The position numbers were made by a program, and so were the translations under genes. Positions 33,062 through 44,181 of a stretch of 64,000 bases of DNA are shown one piece after another. The DNA is from Argentina anserina (Eukaryota; Streptophyta; Magnoliopsida; Rosales; Rosaceae): contig NC_065876.1 in the NCBI RefSeq assembly GCF_933775445.1, positions 21,886,001-21,950,000 of the forward strand, given 5' to 3'. Each line of letters begins with the position of its first letter. Position 1 is the first letter of the stretch. Under the pieces are notes generated by a model. That model was not told the origin of the DNA, did not search any database, and saw only the letters and a program-made list of their open reading frames with translations.

Positions 33062-35309
33062 TGCGGCATATTCTGTTATACAGCGAGAGCAATTTTCTTT
33101 GATGATTTTGGAAACGTTTAAACGCTTCAGAACACTGAATGTTAATTAATGGAAGCAGCCTGTGATGTTTGGCGAATTTTTTCAGAACATAGGCACTTGT
33201 TTTTTAATAAATAAAATTCCTTTTTAGAGTCATTGATACAAATATCCTTGGTAGTTTGAATTCTGACTAGTTATGAACAATAATGAAACAATTATGTTTT
33301 GCCTCTTCAGTTTAGAAACTAAATCACGATTAAGTTGATCATTCTGTGTTTCATCATTATCCAAGAAAATAGTTGTAGTTTATGTACTTAACGATCGTAG
33401 GAACTTTCCATTTGTTAAAGCATGAGGTTGATCATTAAGCCATCCGGCTTGTTTTAGGTGATGTATTTTCTTGGAAACATTGACCTTTTCCCAGGGTGGC
33501 TTGCTTGTTTCTCTTATGATAGTTGACCTCGCCATAATAGCATTCATGGATTGGCACTTTAGGCACTTTGAATTAGCTAATGTGAGTAATGTTATATATC
33601 CTTGTTCAGATTTTTCTACTTGAGCATAAAACACCAGTCTTTCATCTTACTATTTAGCGCACAAGCTATCAAAATTCAAAAGACCCACCGGGCAAACCCA
33701 ACGAACAAGCATTGTCAAACCTGCTAAAGACCCCTTGTCCTTAGCGAACAATTCATCTCGGCTAAAGATACAACATCCTTAGCACGTGAACGGCGACCTA
33801 TTTTGTAAACTCTGCTCAATTGCATACGACTGTGATTTGAGTATCGACTCACGTCTCGTACTAAGAGCGTGAAAGAAGGCTTGAAGCATTCAAGCGACCT
33901 ATCACAACGGACCAAGCAGGGAAAGTTCTCATCCATGTCATCGTCGCCGGAGTCAGGAAGCGCAGCATCACACATTCACAATCATTGTTCGTCAAGAACT
34001 GGCACGCCTAGCAACACCAGCATAGAGGACGTTTGCCACCCCCACAACACTTTTGCTAGTGATCGCAAACAAGATGATGAGATGATGAACTCTTAACACT
34101 TTCTCTAAACAAATAATATGTCTTCATGAATATCAATCAACCAGAGGTCCTGATAGAATCACTAGCAGGTCGCTCATCCGATCTACTGCAGCCAATACTC
34201 CAATAGTACTTTGCACCCAATCAATTGGAGGGCCGTAAAATTTCCTTCCCTTAGATTTTTGTAGTCTGAGATATTCGTACGTTGTTCTTGACTTCATAGC
34301 ATTGAATGAGTTCGATTCATTATATGCATGCAAAAAAAAAAAATCATAGTATTTGTAACTTCCATCGTTGTTGATTATTTTGAGATCGATTCTTAATCTT
34401 TTTAAAATCGGTTCTTAATCTTTCATCTAATGAGATTATGAGAAGCCTATAACTAGTTAAAATACTAATCAAAATTATGTCCTGCATGTCCGTTGTGTAC
34501 ATTGCCCATGCGTGTTCTAGTCTTCAGGGTGGATTAATTAAGGGGATATTGATGCCAGCTCAAAGCTATCTGATCAATATAGCTAGTGAATGTACTGTCT
34601 CTTGAATCAGTTTGTATCATCACTTGTATGTCATCCTTTCTGTTACAACTTACAAGTATTTAACCATCAATATTATGCATCATGAACATCGATCTGAAGA
34701 TTTCGCAAGTGCTCTAGCTCTCCCCCTTGGACTCTCTCCCTTTGAAGCTCAGTGTTCAACTCAATGATAAAAGGTCTGCCCAAACCCAAAGTAGACATAT
34801 CATCTCCTCCCGGCTTTCGTTCAAACACAAGAGACAATATATGCATGCGAGAGTTTTATGGCTCCCTCTCTTATTGAGGTGAAATAAGAAATTAAGGGCC
34901 AAATGGGCAAACCATGATTAGAGAGTATTGGTGATCCATCACCCTTTTTCTTCTGATTAACTTGCTTCATTAGATCGATCGAGGGTCTCTTCCTGAATGC
35001 AGTTGCCTCTTGGAGATATTGATGAGAGTGGAGCCGTTAAGGTGATGACGATTAGAATGTCTTGTTCAAAAGCTGTAAATCCATACAAGCTAGCAGTCTC
35101 TATATTGACATAATTAAGAGGAACTGACCAGAGTTTGTTAACGTGAATCACAAGTAATGTTTTAAACATTAGGTATACCTAGATGAAGCTGACCATTATA
35201 CGTGTCCAGATTACCCCAAACCTGATTAGCTTTAAAACCCAGCTCCTGGATTGGGTAGACACTTCACTCTTCAGACCCTTGTGTTTCTCCCACCAAAACC
35301 CCGGCCCTC
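33062..35309. other. Intergenic; unrecognised coding-like remnants
   Basis: Minus 33634-33380 includes STIIRETSKPPWEKVNVSKK, and plus 33869-34096 includes SSMSSSPESGSAASHIHNH and ends at a TAA. Both have protein-like composition but no recognised family and no defined splice sites; old transposon pieces are a possibility. The remaining sequence up to 35309 is AT-rich and contains the subtilase promoter, in which I could not pick a convincing TATA box. Confidence 0.35.
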
Positions 35310-37619
35310 ATGGCTCTTTCATCTCGTCTGCTCTTCTTCTTCTTCCTCCTCGTCCTCTGTTCCGTCCCTGCAGCTCTCTCAGCTGACCAATCCGACGACC
35401 CTCCCCGGACTTTCATCGTCCACGTGTCGCAATCCTCCAAGCCGGCCTTATTCTCCTCCTACCGCCGTTGGTACACCTCCGTCCTCCGCTCCCTCCCTCC
35501 CTCCCCTCACCCCACCAAGCTCCTCTACACGTACTCACGCGCCGTCCATGGCTTCTCCGCCACGCTCTCCCCCACCCAAGCCCACGCGCTCCAATCCCAC
35601 CCCGCGATTCTCTCAGTCGTCCCCGACATGCCCCGCCAGCTCCACACCACGCGTACATACGAATTCATGGGCCTCGCTGACAACTTCGGCATCTGGCCCA
35701 ACTCCGATTACGCTGACGACGTCATCATCGGAGTCCTCGACACCGGCATTTGGCCCGAGCGCCTGAGTTTCTCGGACTCGGGTCTGGGCCCCGTCCCGAA
35801 ATCATGGAAAGGCGAATGCGTCACCACCGACGACTTTCCGGCGTTCGCTTGTAACCGGAAGATCATCGGAGCTCGGGCTTATTTCAGAGGCTATGAATCC
35901 AACCTCGGAAAACCAATGAACGAGTCCAACGAATCAAAATCGCCGAGAGACACAAATGGCCACGGCAGCCACACCTCCTCCACCGCCGCCGGCTCTAGGG
36001 TTTCCAATGCCAGCTTCTACGAATACGCTTCCGGCGAGGCCAGAGGTATGGCCAGCAAAGCAAGAATAGCCGCCTACAAAATCTGCTGGGCTTCGGGCTG
36101 CCAGGACTCCGATATTCTCGCCGCCATGGACCAAGCCATCGCTGATGGAGTCCACATCATCTCGCTTTCCGTCGGAGGCAGCGGCGGCGCTCGACCGTAC
36201 GTTGACGACTCCATTGCCATCGGAGGTTTCGGCGCGGCCCAGCACGGCGTTCTGCTCTCGGCCTCCGCTGGCAACGAAGGTCCCGGAAAGTTCACCGCTA
36301 CCAACATCGCGCCTTGGATCCTCACAGTCGGAGCTTCCACTCTTGACAGGGAGTTCCCGGCCGACGTTGTTTTGGGTGACGACAGAGTCTTCAAGGGTGT
36401 GTCGTTGTACTCCGGCAAGGGGCTACCGGACGACAAGCTCCCTTTAGTCTACGGCAGAGACTGCGGCAGTAGGTCCGGTGCTCTGGAGCCATCGAGAGTA
36501 AAAGACAAGATGGTTGTGTGTGATCGTGGAGGTAACTCCAGAGTCGCCATAGGAAGCGCCGTAAAGCTCGCCGGTGGGAGCGGGATGATAATTGCAAACA
36601 CAAAAGAGAGCGGTGAGGAGCTTTTTGCTGACTCTCACCTTATTCCAGCAACAATGGTGGGCCAAATGGCCGCTGATCAGATACGGAGTTACATCAGAGA
36701 TGGGCAATATCCGACTGCCACCATCAAATTCCGGGGTACTGTGATTGGCACTTCTCCGCCATCGCCAAAGGTTGCATCGTTTTCGAGCAGGGGTCCGAAT
36801 TCGGTGACTCCGGAGATACTCAAACCCGATGTGATTGCTCCGGGAGTGGCCATTCTAGCTGCATGGACCGGTGATTCGTCGCCTACTGAATTAGACATTG
36901 ATCCGAGGCGAGTTAAGTTCAATATCATTTCCGGCACATCCATGTCCTGCCCGCATGTTAGCGGCATTGCTGCTCTGTTGCGAAAAACCTATCCGAAATG
37001 GTCTCCTGCTGCTATTAAGTCCGCATTAATGACAACAGCGTACACTGTGGACAATTCAAGGAACAAAATTAAGGATCTTGCGAATGGGGGAGAGTCAACG
37101 CCTTTTGTTCATGGAGCCGGGCATGTTGATCCTAATAAGGCACTTAGTCCTGGGTTGGTGTATGATATCGATGTGAAAGACTATGTTGCATTCATGTGCT
37201 CGATTGGTTATAGTCCTAGGCAGATAGCTGTTTTCACGGGAGAGTTGCCTGGGGATGATGTATGTGCTGAAAACAGTTTAGCTAGCCCTGGTGATTTGAA
37301 TTATCCGTCTTTTGCAGTGGAGTTTAAGCCTGGCCAGGAGTTGGTGAAGTACAAGAGAGTTGCGACAAATGTTGGGAGTGTTGCTGATGCAGTTTATGAG
37401 GTTAATGTGGATGCTCCGGCGGGTGTTGAAATCAGTGTTGAGCCAAGTAAGCTGGTTTTCAGTGAAGTAAATCAGACTCAGAGTTATGAGGTTACATTTG
37501 CCAAAGGTTTTGGGTATGAAAACTGGGAGAGATACGGGTCGATTGAGTGGGGCGATGGGAGTCACCTTGTGAGGAGTCCAGTTGCTGTTACTAGTTCTGG
37601 GTATTCTGCCTCTATGTGA
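35310..37619 (+). CDS. Subtilisin-like serine protease, SBT1 group (SBT1.4-like)
   Basis: Intact intronless ORF of 769 residues, typical size for plant subtilases. Domains in order: signal peptide (LFFFFLLVLCSVPAALS, cleavage near 24/25); I9 propeptide inhibitor about 33-115 ending at HTTRTYEF; S8 catalytic domain with Asp134 (VLDTGIWPE), His208 (NGHGSHTS), oxyanion Asn312 (SAGNEGPG) and Ser534 (SGTSMSCPH); PA domain inserted about 355-470; C-terminal fibronectin-III-like domain about 660-765. It is predicted to be secreted to the cell wall. SBT1.4 (the Arabidopsis senescence-associated SASP type) is the closest group I would name, from the overall layout and the GLVYDIDVKDYVAFMCSIGY region, but assignment within SBT1 is an inference. 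A Copia element lies 169 bp beyond the stop, in opposite orientation. GC content is higher in the 5' half. Confidence 0.92.
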   Translation: MALSSRLLFFFFLLVLCSVPAALSADQSDDPPRTFIVHVSQSSKPALFSSYRRWYTSVLRSLPPSPHPTKLLYTYSRAVHGFSATLSPTQAHALQSHPAILSVVPDMPRQLHTTRTYEFMGLADNFGIWPNSDYADDVIIGVLDTGIWPERLSFSDSGLGPVPKSWKGECVTTDDFPAFACNRKIIGARAYFRGYESNLGKPMNESNESKSPRDTNGHGSHTSSTAAGSRVSNASFYEYASGEARGMASKARIAAYKICWASGCQDSDILAAMDQAIADGVHIISLSVGGSGGARPYVDDSIAIGGFGAAQHGVLLSASAGNEGPGKFTATNIAPWILTVGASTLDREFPADVVLGDDRVFKGVSLYSGKGLPDDKLPLVYGRDCGSRSGALEPSRVKDKMVVCDRGGNSRVAIGSAVKLAGGSGMIIANTKESGEELFADSHLIPATMVGQMAADQIRSYIRDGQYPTATIKFRGTVIGTSPPSPKVASFSSRGPNSVTPEILKPDVIAPGVAILAAWTGDSSPTELDIDPRRVKFNIISGTSMSCPHVSGIAALLRKTYPKWSPAAIKSALMTTAYTVDNSRNKIKDLANGGESTPFVHGAGHVDPNKALSPGLVYDIDVKDYVAFMCSIGYSPRQIAVFTGELPGDDVCAENSLASPGDLNYPSFAVEFKPGQELVKYKRVATNVGSVADAVYEVNVDAPAGVEISVEPSKLVFSEVNQTQSYEVTFAKGFGYENWERYGSIEWGDGSHLVRSPVAVTSSGYSASM

Positions 37620-37788
37620 GAGGTACAGTGGGCTGGTAGCCAAAAATTGCTTTCAAATATTACCTAGTATATGTGCTAAGCATCTAACCACAATTAAACT
37701 TGGGTAGGGGCTCCTGGGTTCAATTCTCACTTTTTTCTTTTTGTTTTCTCTGTTTTCTTTTTCATTTATATTTATTTCTCGTCCTTCT

Positions 37789-37975
37789 TGTTTGAGGATG
37801 AAATACTTGTATATTATTGAATGATATGGGGGCCTATATATATAGGCATTTACAACACCACAATCCCGTAGGATTCGGAGTCCTAATCTACTACGGAGAT
37901 GCTAATCTATCTCCTAACAGGAAACCTATTAGGCTAAGACACACACAAGGGTAGAATAATAATTCTCCCGGAACA
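37789..37975 (-). repeat. 3' LTR of Copia element (187 bp)
   Basis: On the minus strand begins TGTTCCGGGAG and ends CAAACA. Preceded (minus strand) by the polypurine tract AAGGGGGAG at 37976-37984. A palindromic CCTATATATATAGG at 37834-37847 may serve as the TATA region. Confidence 0.93.
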
Positions 37976-38159
37976 CTCCCCCTTGTGTCGCATGCCTAGG
38001 TTGCATGGTGCACACATCGTTGCCTCGGTAAAAACCTTGTCAAGCAAAACAAAAACCTCTTGGGTAAAACAAAAGCTTGATCGAAGGGAAAAAGAGCACA
38101 ACGCACCAACTACTTAAGGATCTTAACATGTGATGTAGACTCCCCCTGAAGTCTACCAA

Positions 38160-41100
38160 ACTCTAGTGTTCCGATAAACGACGTATGCCAATGCTCTTCA
38201 CATGTTTCACAAAAGTAGATTTAGGCAAAGACTTGGTGAACAAATCCGCAACATTGGATTCTGAACTCACTTGATTGATCTGAACATTCAAGAACTTCTG
38301 TTGTTGAACGTTGTAGAAGAACTTAGGCGAAATATGCTTGGTGTTGTCTCCCTTGATGAAACCTAACTTCGTCTACTCTATGCAAGCAGCATTATCTTCA
38401 TAAATGCACGTAGGTTGATCAGTTGTAGAGACTAATCCACAAGAATCACGAATATGGCGAACAAGTGATCGTAGCCAAACACATTCTTTAACTGCTTCAT
38501 GGAGAGCGATGATCTCCGCGTGATTCGAAGAAGTAGCAACAAGAGATTGCTTTGTGGATCTCCAAGATATCGCCGTATTCCCAATGGTAAACACATAACC
38601 GGTTTGAGAACGAGCCTTGTGAGGGTCAGAGATGTACCCTGCATCGGCATAACCAACTAACAAGTTGTTTGGAGTCTTTGCATCGGGGGATAGAGCTGCA
38701 TGGGACCGGTGGCTGCTCTCGGCACCGCGCACGGTCTCCACGCCATGGCGGCCGGCGGCGTCGCTGCGGCGTACGGCGGCAAGGCCGGGGTCGGCGACGG
38801 CGGTGGTGTGGGGAGATACCGTGGCGGTGTTCTCTCTGCAATAGGGGTAGAACAATCCCATGTCAAGGGAACCTTTCAAGTATCGAAACAAATGCTTGAT
38901 TCCATTCCAATGACGTAGCGTAGGTGCGGAGCTAAATCTAGCCAATAAGTTCACTGTGAAAGATATGTCTGGTCTAGTGCATTGAGCAAGATACAATAGT
39001 GCCCCAATCGCACTAAGGTATGGAACTTCAAGACCAAGAACGTCTTCATCATCCTCTTTAGGACGGAAGGGATCCTTCTTGATATCTAGACTTCGGACGA
39101 CCATGGGGGTAGACAATGGACTGCATAGATCCATATTGAAACGTCGGAGCATCTTCTGCGTGTAATTTGACTGATGCACTAAGATGCCGTCGGCCCTATG
39201 CACAAGCTCAAGGCCGAGACAGAATTTCGTCCTCCCTAGGTCTTTCATCTCAAATTCCGACTTCAGATAAGACACGGTCTCTTCAATCTCATCAAGAGTA
39301 CCGATTATGTTCATGTCATCAACGTAGACCGCAACGATGACGAATCCGGAATTTGTCTTTCGTATGAACACGCATGGGCATAGTTCATCATTCTTGTAAC
39401 CCCTTCTCACCAAGTATTGATGCAACCGATTGTACCACATTCTTCCGGATTGCTTTAACCCGTACAACGAACGACGTAATCTGACTGCATGAGCACTCCG
39501 TGGTCTGGAGGCACTTGATGGAGGTAAAGGTAGTCCCTCAGGAGCTTTCATGTATATCTCTGCGTCAAGATCCCCATAGAGATAAGCTGTGACCACATCC
39601 ATAAGCTGCATGTTTAGTCTTTCGGACACTACCAGACTAATAAGGTAGCGGAAGGTAATGATGTCCATAACAGGAGAATAAGTCTCTTCATAGTCAATAC
39701 CAGGTCGTTGTGAGAATCCTTGCGCCACGAGTCTTGCCTTATAACGCACGATCTCGTTCATCTCATTACGCTTACGAACGAAGACCCATTTATGTCCAAC
39801 AGGTTTGACATCTCTTGGAGTCAATTCAACCTTTCCGAAGACTTCTCGCTTCGCTAATGAGTCAAGTTCTGCCTGGATTGCTTCCTTCCACTTCGGCCAA
39901 TCTGCTCTGCGTTCGCATTCAGCTACAGAGCGAGGTTCAACGTCATCTTCAGATATGATCTCAAGTGCGACGGAATAAGCGAAAACGTCATCAATGCATG
40001 TAGTGGCTCGGTTTCGGACCGACTGCTCACTTGTGTAGTTTACTGAGATTTCGTTGTTCTCTGGCATCAAACAAGGTTCCATAGCGTCCCACGGAAACAC
40101 TTGAGTTGATTCATGGACATAGCTGTAATCAGAGACAACTTCATACGATGGTGATTCATCGTTGATGACGCGCTGTGCCTTAGTCATTCGCTTATTTCTA
40201 GGTTTTGAATCCCTAGAGTTTATCGGTCTTCCCCTTTTTCTTTGAGGAGCCGAGGCCGAAGCTGCTCCATGCCGGGCCATCTCGGCATCGTCGCCACAAG
40301 GGGCGCCGGCAACACCACGGCGTACGGTGGTGCCGCCGTCGGCCTCCGTCCCACTGTCAGGGGCGGTGCCAACGTTGCTAGGTCCAGGAGCTTGTCTTCC
40401 ACGCCCGTATTTCGGGACATCCAACCGTGCCGGTACGTTTGCAGCGGGTATGTTTGATCTCGTCACTTTAGCAATATCTACAAAGCCGTCGGGCATCGAA
40501 TCCGCGACTTTCTGGAGGTCGATAATGCGTTGCACTTCTAACTCGTTTTGAGCAGTGCGGGGATCATAATGAGACATAGTGGGGACACACCACGTCAATT
40601 CCTGACGTTCATTTGGAATGATAACATTCCCATCTCCCCCTAACGACGGGAAGCATGTCTCATCAAAGTGACAATCTGCAAATCTTGCAGTAAAGAGATC
40701 TCCGGTGGTTGGTTCTAAGTAGCGGACAATCGTTGGGGAATTATAGCCAACATAGATACCTAATCGTCTCTGAGGACCCATCTTAGTACGCAGCGGAGGC
40801 GTAATAGGCACATAAACGGCGCAACCAAAGATGCGTAAGTGTGAAATATTGGGTTCGTAACCAGTTACCATCTGGTACGCACTAAACGCTTGGTTAGCCG
40901 CGGGTCGGAAACGAATAAGTGTCGCTGCATGCAACACTGCATATCCCCACGCAGAGACCGGCAGGTTAGTACCCATAACCATTGCCCGAGCAACAAGCTG
41001 AATACGCTTGATGGTAGCCTCTGCTAGACCGTTCTGTGAATGAACATGAGGAACGGGATGTTCAACTTCGATCCCAATAGACATGCAGTAATCATCAAAA

Positions 41101-42149
41101 GTTTTGGAGGTGAATTCTCCAGCATTATCCAAACGAATGGATTTGATAGTATAATCGGGGTGGTGAGCCCGAAGTTTGATGATCTCAGCTAATAACTTAG
41201 CAAATGCAGCATTCCTTGTGGATAGCAATGCGACGTGTGACCAACGCGTCGATGCATCAACCAATACCATAAAATATCGAAAAGGTCCGCATTCTGGTTG
41301 AATAGGTCCACAAATGTCACCTTGGATACGTTGTAAGAATGGAATGTTCTCGGTTGAAGCCTTAGCAAAAGAAGGACTTCCTTGAAATTTAGCAAGAGAA
41401 CAAGCTTTGCAAAACGAGCGATGGGCATCAGAAATTGCCATGGAGGCATTGGAAAGCACGGGAGGCATCACAAGCTCCTGTGAAGGAGGGGATGCCGCCA
41501 CCGACGGCATGAAAGCCGTGGAGCTGCCGAGTGAGGCATGCTCGGCCTCACCATGCGGTGCATGGGTCGGCACGGCCTCACCGTGCGGAGCACGGGTGAG
41601 GTGATCGTCCAATCGCTTCCGGGACTTGAAAAATGGATGACCATGTGAATTCTTAAGAATTCTAATCATCATATCACGTCCAGGGTGCCCGAGACGGGCA
41701 TGCCAAAGCATGTAAGAGTCCGAATCACAAAAGTTGCGTTCAACCGCATATGATTCAAAGATCCGAATGGAAGTAAGATACAAACCATTCCCAAGACTCT
41801 TCATCTTCTCTAAGATGCGGCGATGGCCTGCTTTCTCAGAGGTAACGCAAAGATATTCCTCTCCATTCTCAACATAAGTATCGAGGTGAAAACCATTGGC
41901 ACGTATGTCCTTAAAACTTAGCAAGGTGCGGGGAGACTTCGGCGCATAAAGAGCGTCTACGACGTTAAGAGTCGTACCATTAGGCAACATGAAAGAAGCA
42001 GTGCCTCTTCCTTGAATGATGGATTTTGAGCCAATCATTGTAGTCATCGAAGAAGTCGAAAACACTAGATCCGTGAACAACTGCCTGTGCCGTAGGACAG
42101 TGTGGGTGGTTCCGCAATCAGCTAGACATTCGATTTCACCGCATGACAT
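38160..42149 (-). pseudogene. Copia pol: protease, integrase, RT, RNase H
   Basis: One open frame of 1258 codons (42149-38373) stops at TAG (38372-38370), just after YEDNAACIE in RNase H. The same frame continues for about 70 more codons of recognisable RNase H end (KGDNTKHISPKFFYN, NVADLFTKSLPKS) to a TAG near 38168, so a single nonsense change ends the main ORF early. Motifs: protease ECLADCGTTHT (Asp-Cys-Gly rather than Asp-Ser-Gly); integrase HARLGHPG with CKAC, then GDICGPI, RLDNAGEF and NGLAEA for the DDE triad; RT VTAYLYGDLDAEIYMKAPEG and YVDDMNII; RNase H VGYADAGYISDPHKA, SSNHAEIIALHEA. GC-rich in-frame insertions lie in the linkers at 41443-41610, 40226-40430 and 38680-38850. The start sits directly after TTTGTAG, so TAG is the preceding codon. 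Confidence 0.93.
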
Positions 42150-43113
42150 CTACAAAATGACAATTAAGAGAGTCAGTGACACGGGAACAATTCTATACAA
42201 TACGCCGTAGGATATTGTAAGAAAGGGAATCGAAACAAAGCGCGATTCCATCGAATGTATCACATGGCAATAGTACTACATTCTTCAACTAAAGAGTTGG
42301 AAATCATGGTATTGAAGCAGTGAAATACCAAACAATAAACGAGGGTGGTAGAAACCATCCAATAAAGGTGTGGAAAACACACACAAAGAGTACCGGTGAG
42401 TGCATAGAACGGACTTGGAGAAAACCGGAAAAACAAACCGGAAAACCATGTCAAAAGAACTCAAAACCGGGTGAATTTTGGGCGAGGAAAACGTGGCAGC
42501 AGGGGCTGCTGCAATATGCCGGAAGAAACACGAGAAAACGACGAAAAAATCGTCGAAAAACTCGGTGGAAAACCGGCGGCACCTATTGCCGGAAAAACCG
42601 GCCGGCGGCTGTCGAAACTGGCCGGTATGGAGGCCGGGACTTCAGGTCCAACAGGGGACGCCGGCAGGAACCGAGTTGCGGTGCCGGAAACGCCGGGAAA
42701 TGGCCGGAAGACGGCGAATACGCCGGCAAAACGTGCCGGAAACGCCGGAATAGTAACCGGGGCCGGCCAAGGCAAAACGACGTCGTTTTTCGACGTTCCG
42801 AGGTTCGTTTTCCGAATTTTAAGTTCCAAATTCACAATGTAGTGCTATTGGGGTCCCATGTGACCCAAAAAGCGTCCAATTTAAAAACCACGTGAGTTGC
42901 ACACGTTGATCATCATGCTAAGTGTCGGATAAAATTCTCAAAGAGATCGTCTTGTAAGCAAGAAATGAGAAATTTTATTGAATGCCAATCTTTAATACAT
43001 CACTCATAAACTTCTAATTCCAAAATCAAAAGACTATTACAAAGTCAATGAAAATAACAATGGCGGTCGGCCATAACGATACTTGAATCATAAAGCTAAA
43101 GAAGCTAAAACGA
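42150..43113 (-). other. 964-nt gag-pol spacer of the Copia element
   Basis: Separates the gag stop from the pol start; Copia elements normally have one continuous gag-pol frame. The middle (42470-42790) is GC-rich with many GCCGG/CCGGC units and has a 16-bp perfect palindrome AAAACGACGTCGTTTT at 42774-42789, resembling plant promoter elements. The edge next to pol (minus strand AATTGTCATTTTGTAG) looks like a splice acceptor. No ORF on the coding strand is convincing. Confidence 0.75.
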
Positions 43114-44181
43114 CTAATCAAAGTCGGGAGTATCCATGGTAGCAACCGGAGGCCTAGCTTTAGAAGCAAGGGGCTCGGGTTTCATGGAGATATGGTGAGT
43201 CTCGATCTCATGGTCCTCATCCACATGATTCGATTCGGGTTGTAGAAACTTCTTGTAGGCGGAGTAAGCCTTGATCATCTCTTTGCTAGCGCGACAATCG
43301 CGATTAAAGTGCTTAAAGGAGCCACATTTGAAGCATGGAGACTTGCCATTACCGGAAGTGGAGGCATTAGGAGGTGCACGGCCTCCTTGGAGTGTGGGAC
43401 GGGGACGGCCTCCCCCTGAGGGTGCGGCACCGCCACCATCACGGGTCCATGTATTGGACCGAGGCCGAGATCGGCCTTGTTGCCTCCCACCACGAGAGTT
43501 GTTATTTTGGTGCTGATATGGAGCGTTCCTTGATTGATTCTTTTGCTTAGGAGCTTTCCCATAGTTAGCCTGTGGCGTAGAAATTCTTTTAGTGCCAACA
43601 GGTCTATTGTTGTTGTTGAGGAGAATTTCAGAATGTCTCTCCTTCTTAGCTAAGAGTGCCATTAAGTCGGCAAAAGACCGGATCTTCCCTTCTTCTACAT
43701 GAGTGCGGTACGTATGAGCTTGAACCTCATAGTTGATTGGAAACGTGTCCAATGTCTTATTGAGAAGATCTAGGTCGGTCTTAATGACACCAACGGTGCC
43801 AAGATCGGATTGCAAGCATAGCATATCCTGATTGAACTCATCCACTCTTTTATAGTCCAATAGACGGATGTTATCCCATCTAATGGTCAATTCAGGAAGA
43901 AGCTTATCATGAACGTTGTTGTACCGCAAGCGTAGTTTGTCCCATAATTCTTTAGGATCTTTTACGTTCAAGTATTGCCTCTTGAGAGTTGCATGGATGT
44001 GACGTCTCATAAAGATGAGAGTCTGAGTCTTAGCCATAGGTGGGAAATCAGCAGGAGGGTCGGCAAACATGCCTTCAATCCCTCGGCTCTCAAACGCGAG
44101 TTCCATATCGGAAACCCAGCGGTGGTATTCCTTTCCTTCTAGATCAAGAAGGCCAAATTCCGGTCGAGATGGCGATGACAT
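43114..44181 (-). CDS. Copia gag (capsid-nucleocapsid)
   Basis: Intact 355-residue ORF starting MSSPSRPEFGLLDLEGKEYH. Residues about 1-190 form the usual retrotransposon gag capsid region (WVSDMELAFESRG, LWDKLRLRYNNV, RSFADLMALLAKKERHSEIL). A Gly/Arg/Pro-rich stretch (about 215-275, 43366-43500) precedes a CCHC zinc knuckle CFKCGSFKHFNRDC (spacing C-X2-C-X4-H-X4-C). The ORF ends MDTPDFD without a protease. It binds and packages element RNA. The start codon lies directly after TTTGTAG, identical in context to the pol start, and a donor-like AAG|GTAAAT in the leader at 44528/44527 would give a 346-nt leader intron. Confidence 0.9.
   Translation of the reverse strand: MSSPSRPEFGLLDLEGKEYHRWVSDMELAFESRGIEGMFADPPADFPPMAKTQTLIFMRRHIHATLKRQYLNVKDPKELWDKLRLRYNNVHDKLLPELTIRWDNIRLLDYKRVDEFNQDMLCLQSDLGTVGVIKTDLDLLNKTLDTFPINYEVQAHTYRTHVEEGKIRSFADLMALLAKKERHSEILLNNNNRPVGTKRISTPQANYGKAPKQKNQSRNAPYQHQNNNSRGGRQQGRSRPRSNTWTRDGGGAAPSGGGRPRPTLQGGRAPPNASTSGNGKSPCFKCGSFKHFNRDCRASKEMIKAYSAYKKFLQPESNHVDEDHEIETHHISMKPEPLASKARPPVATMDTPDFD

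Noticed and set aside
35413..35680. Alternative-frame ORFs over the subtilase 5' end
   Set aside because: Overlap the signal peptide and propeptide coding region in wrong frames; composition (Pro/Arg/His) reflects GC-rich codons.
42320..42895. Plus-strand ORFs of up to 191 codons in the Copia spacer
   Set aside because: GC-rich repeat sequence on the non-coding strand of the element; products are low complexity (Arg/Lys/Gly) without recognisable domains.
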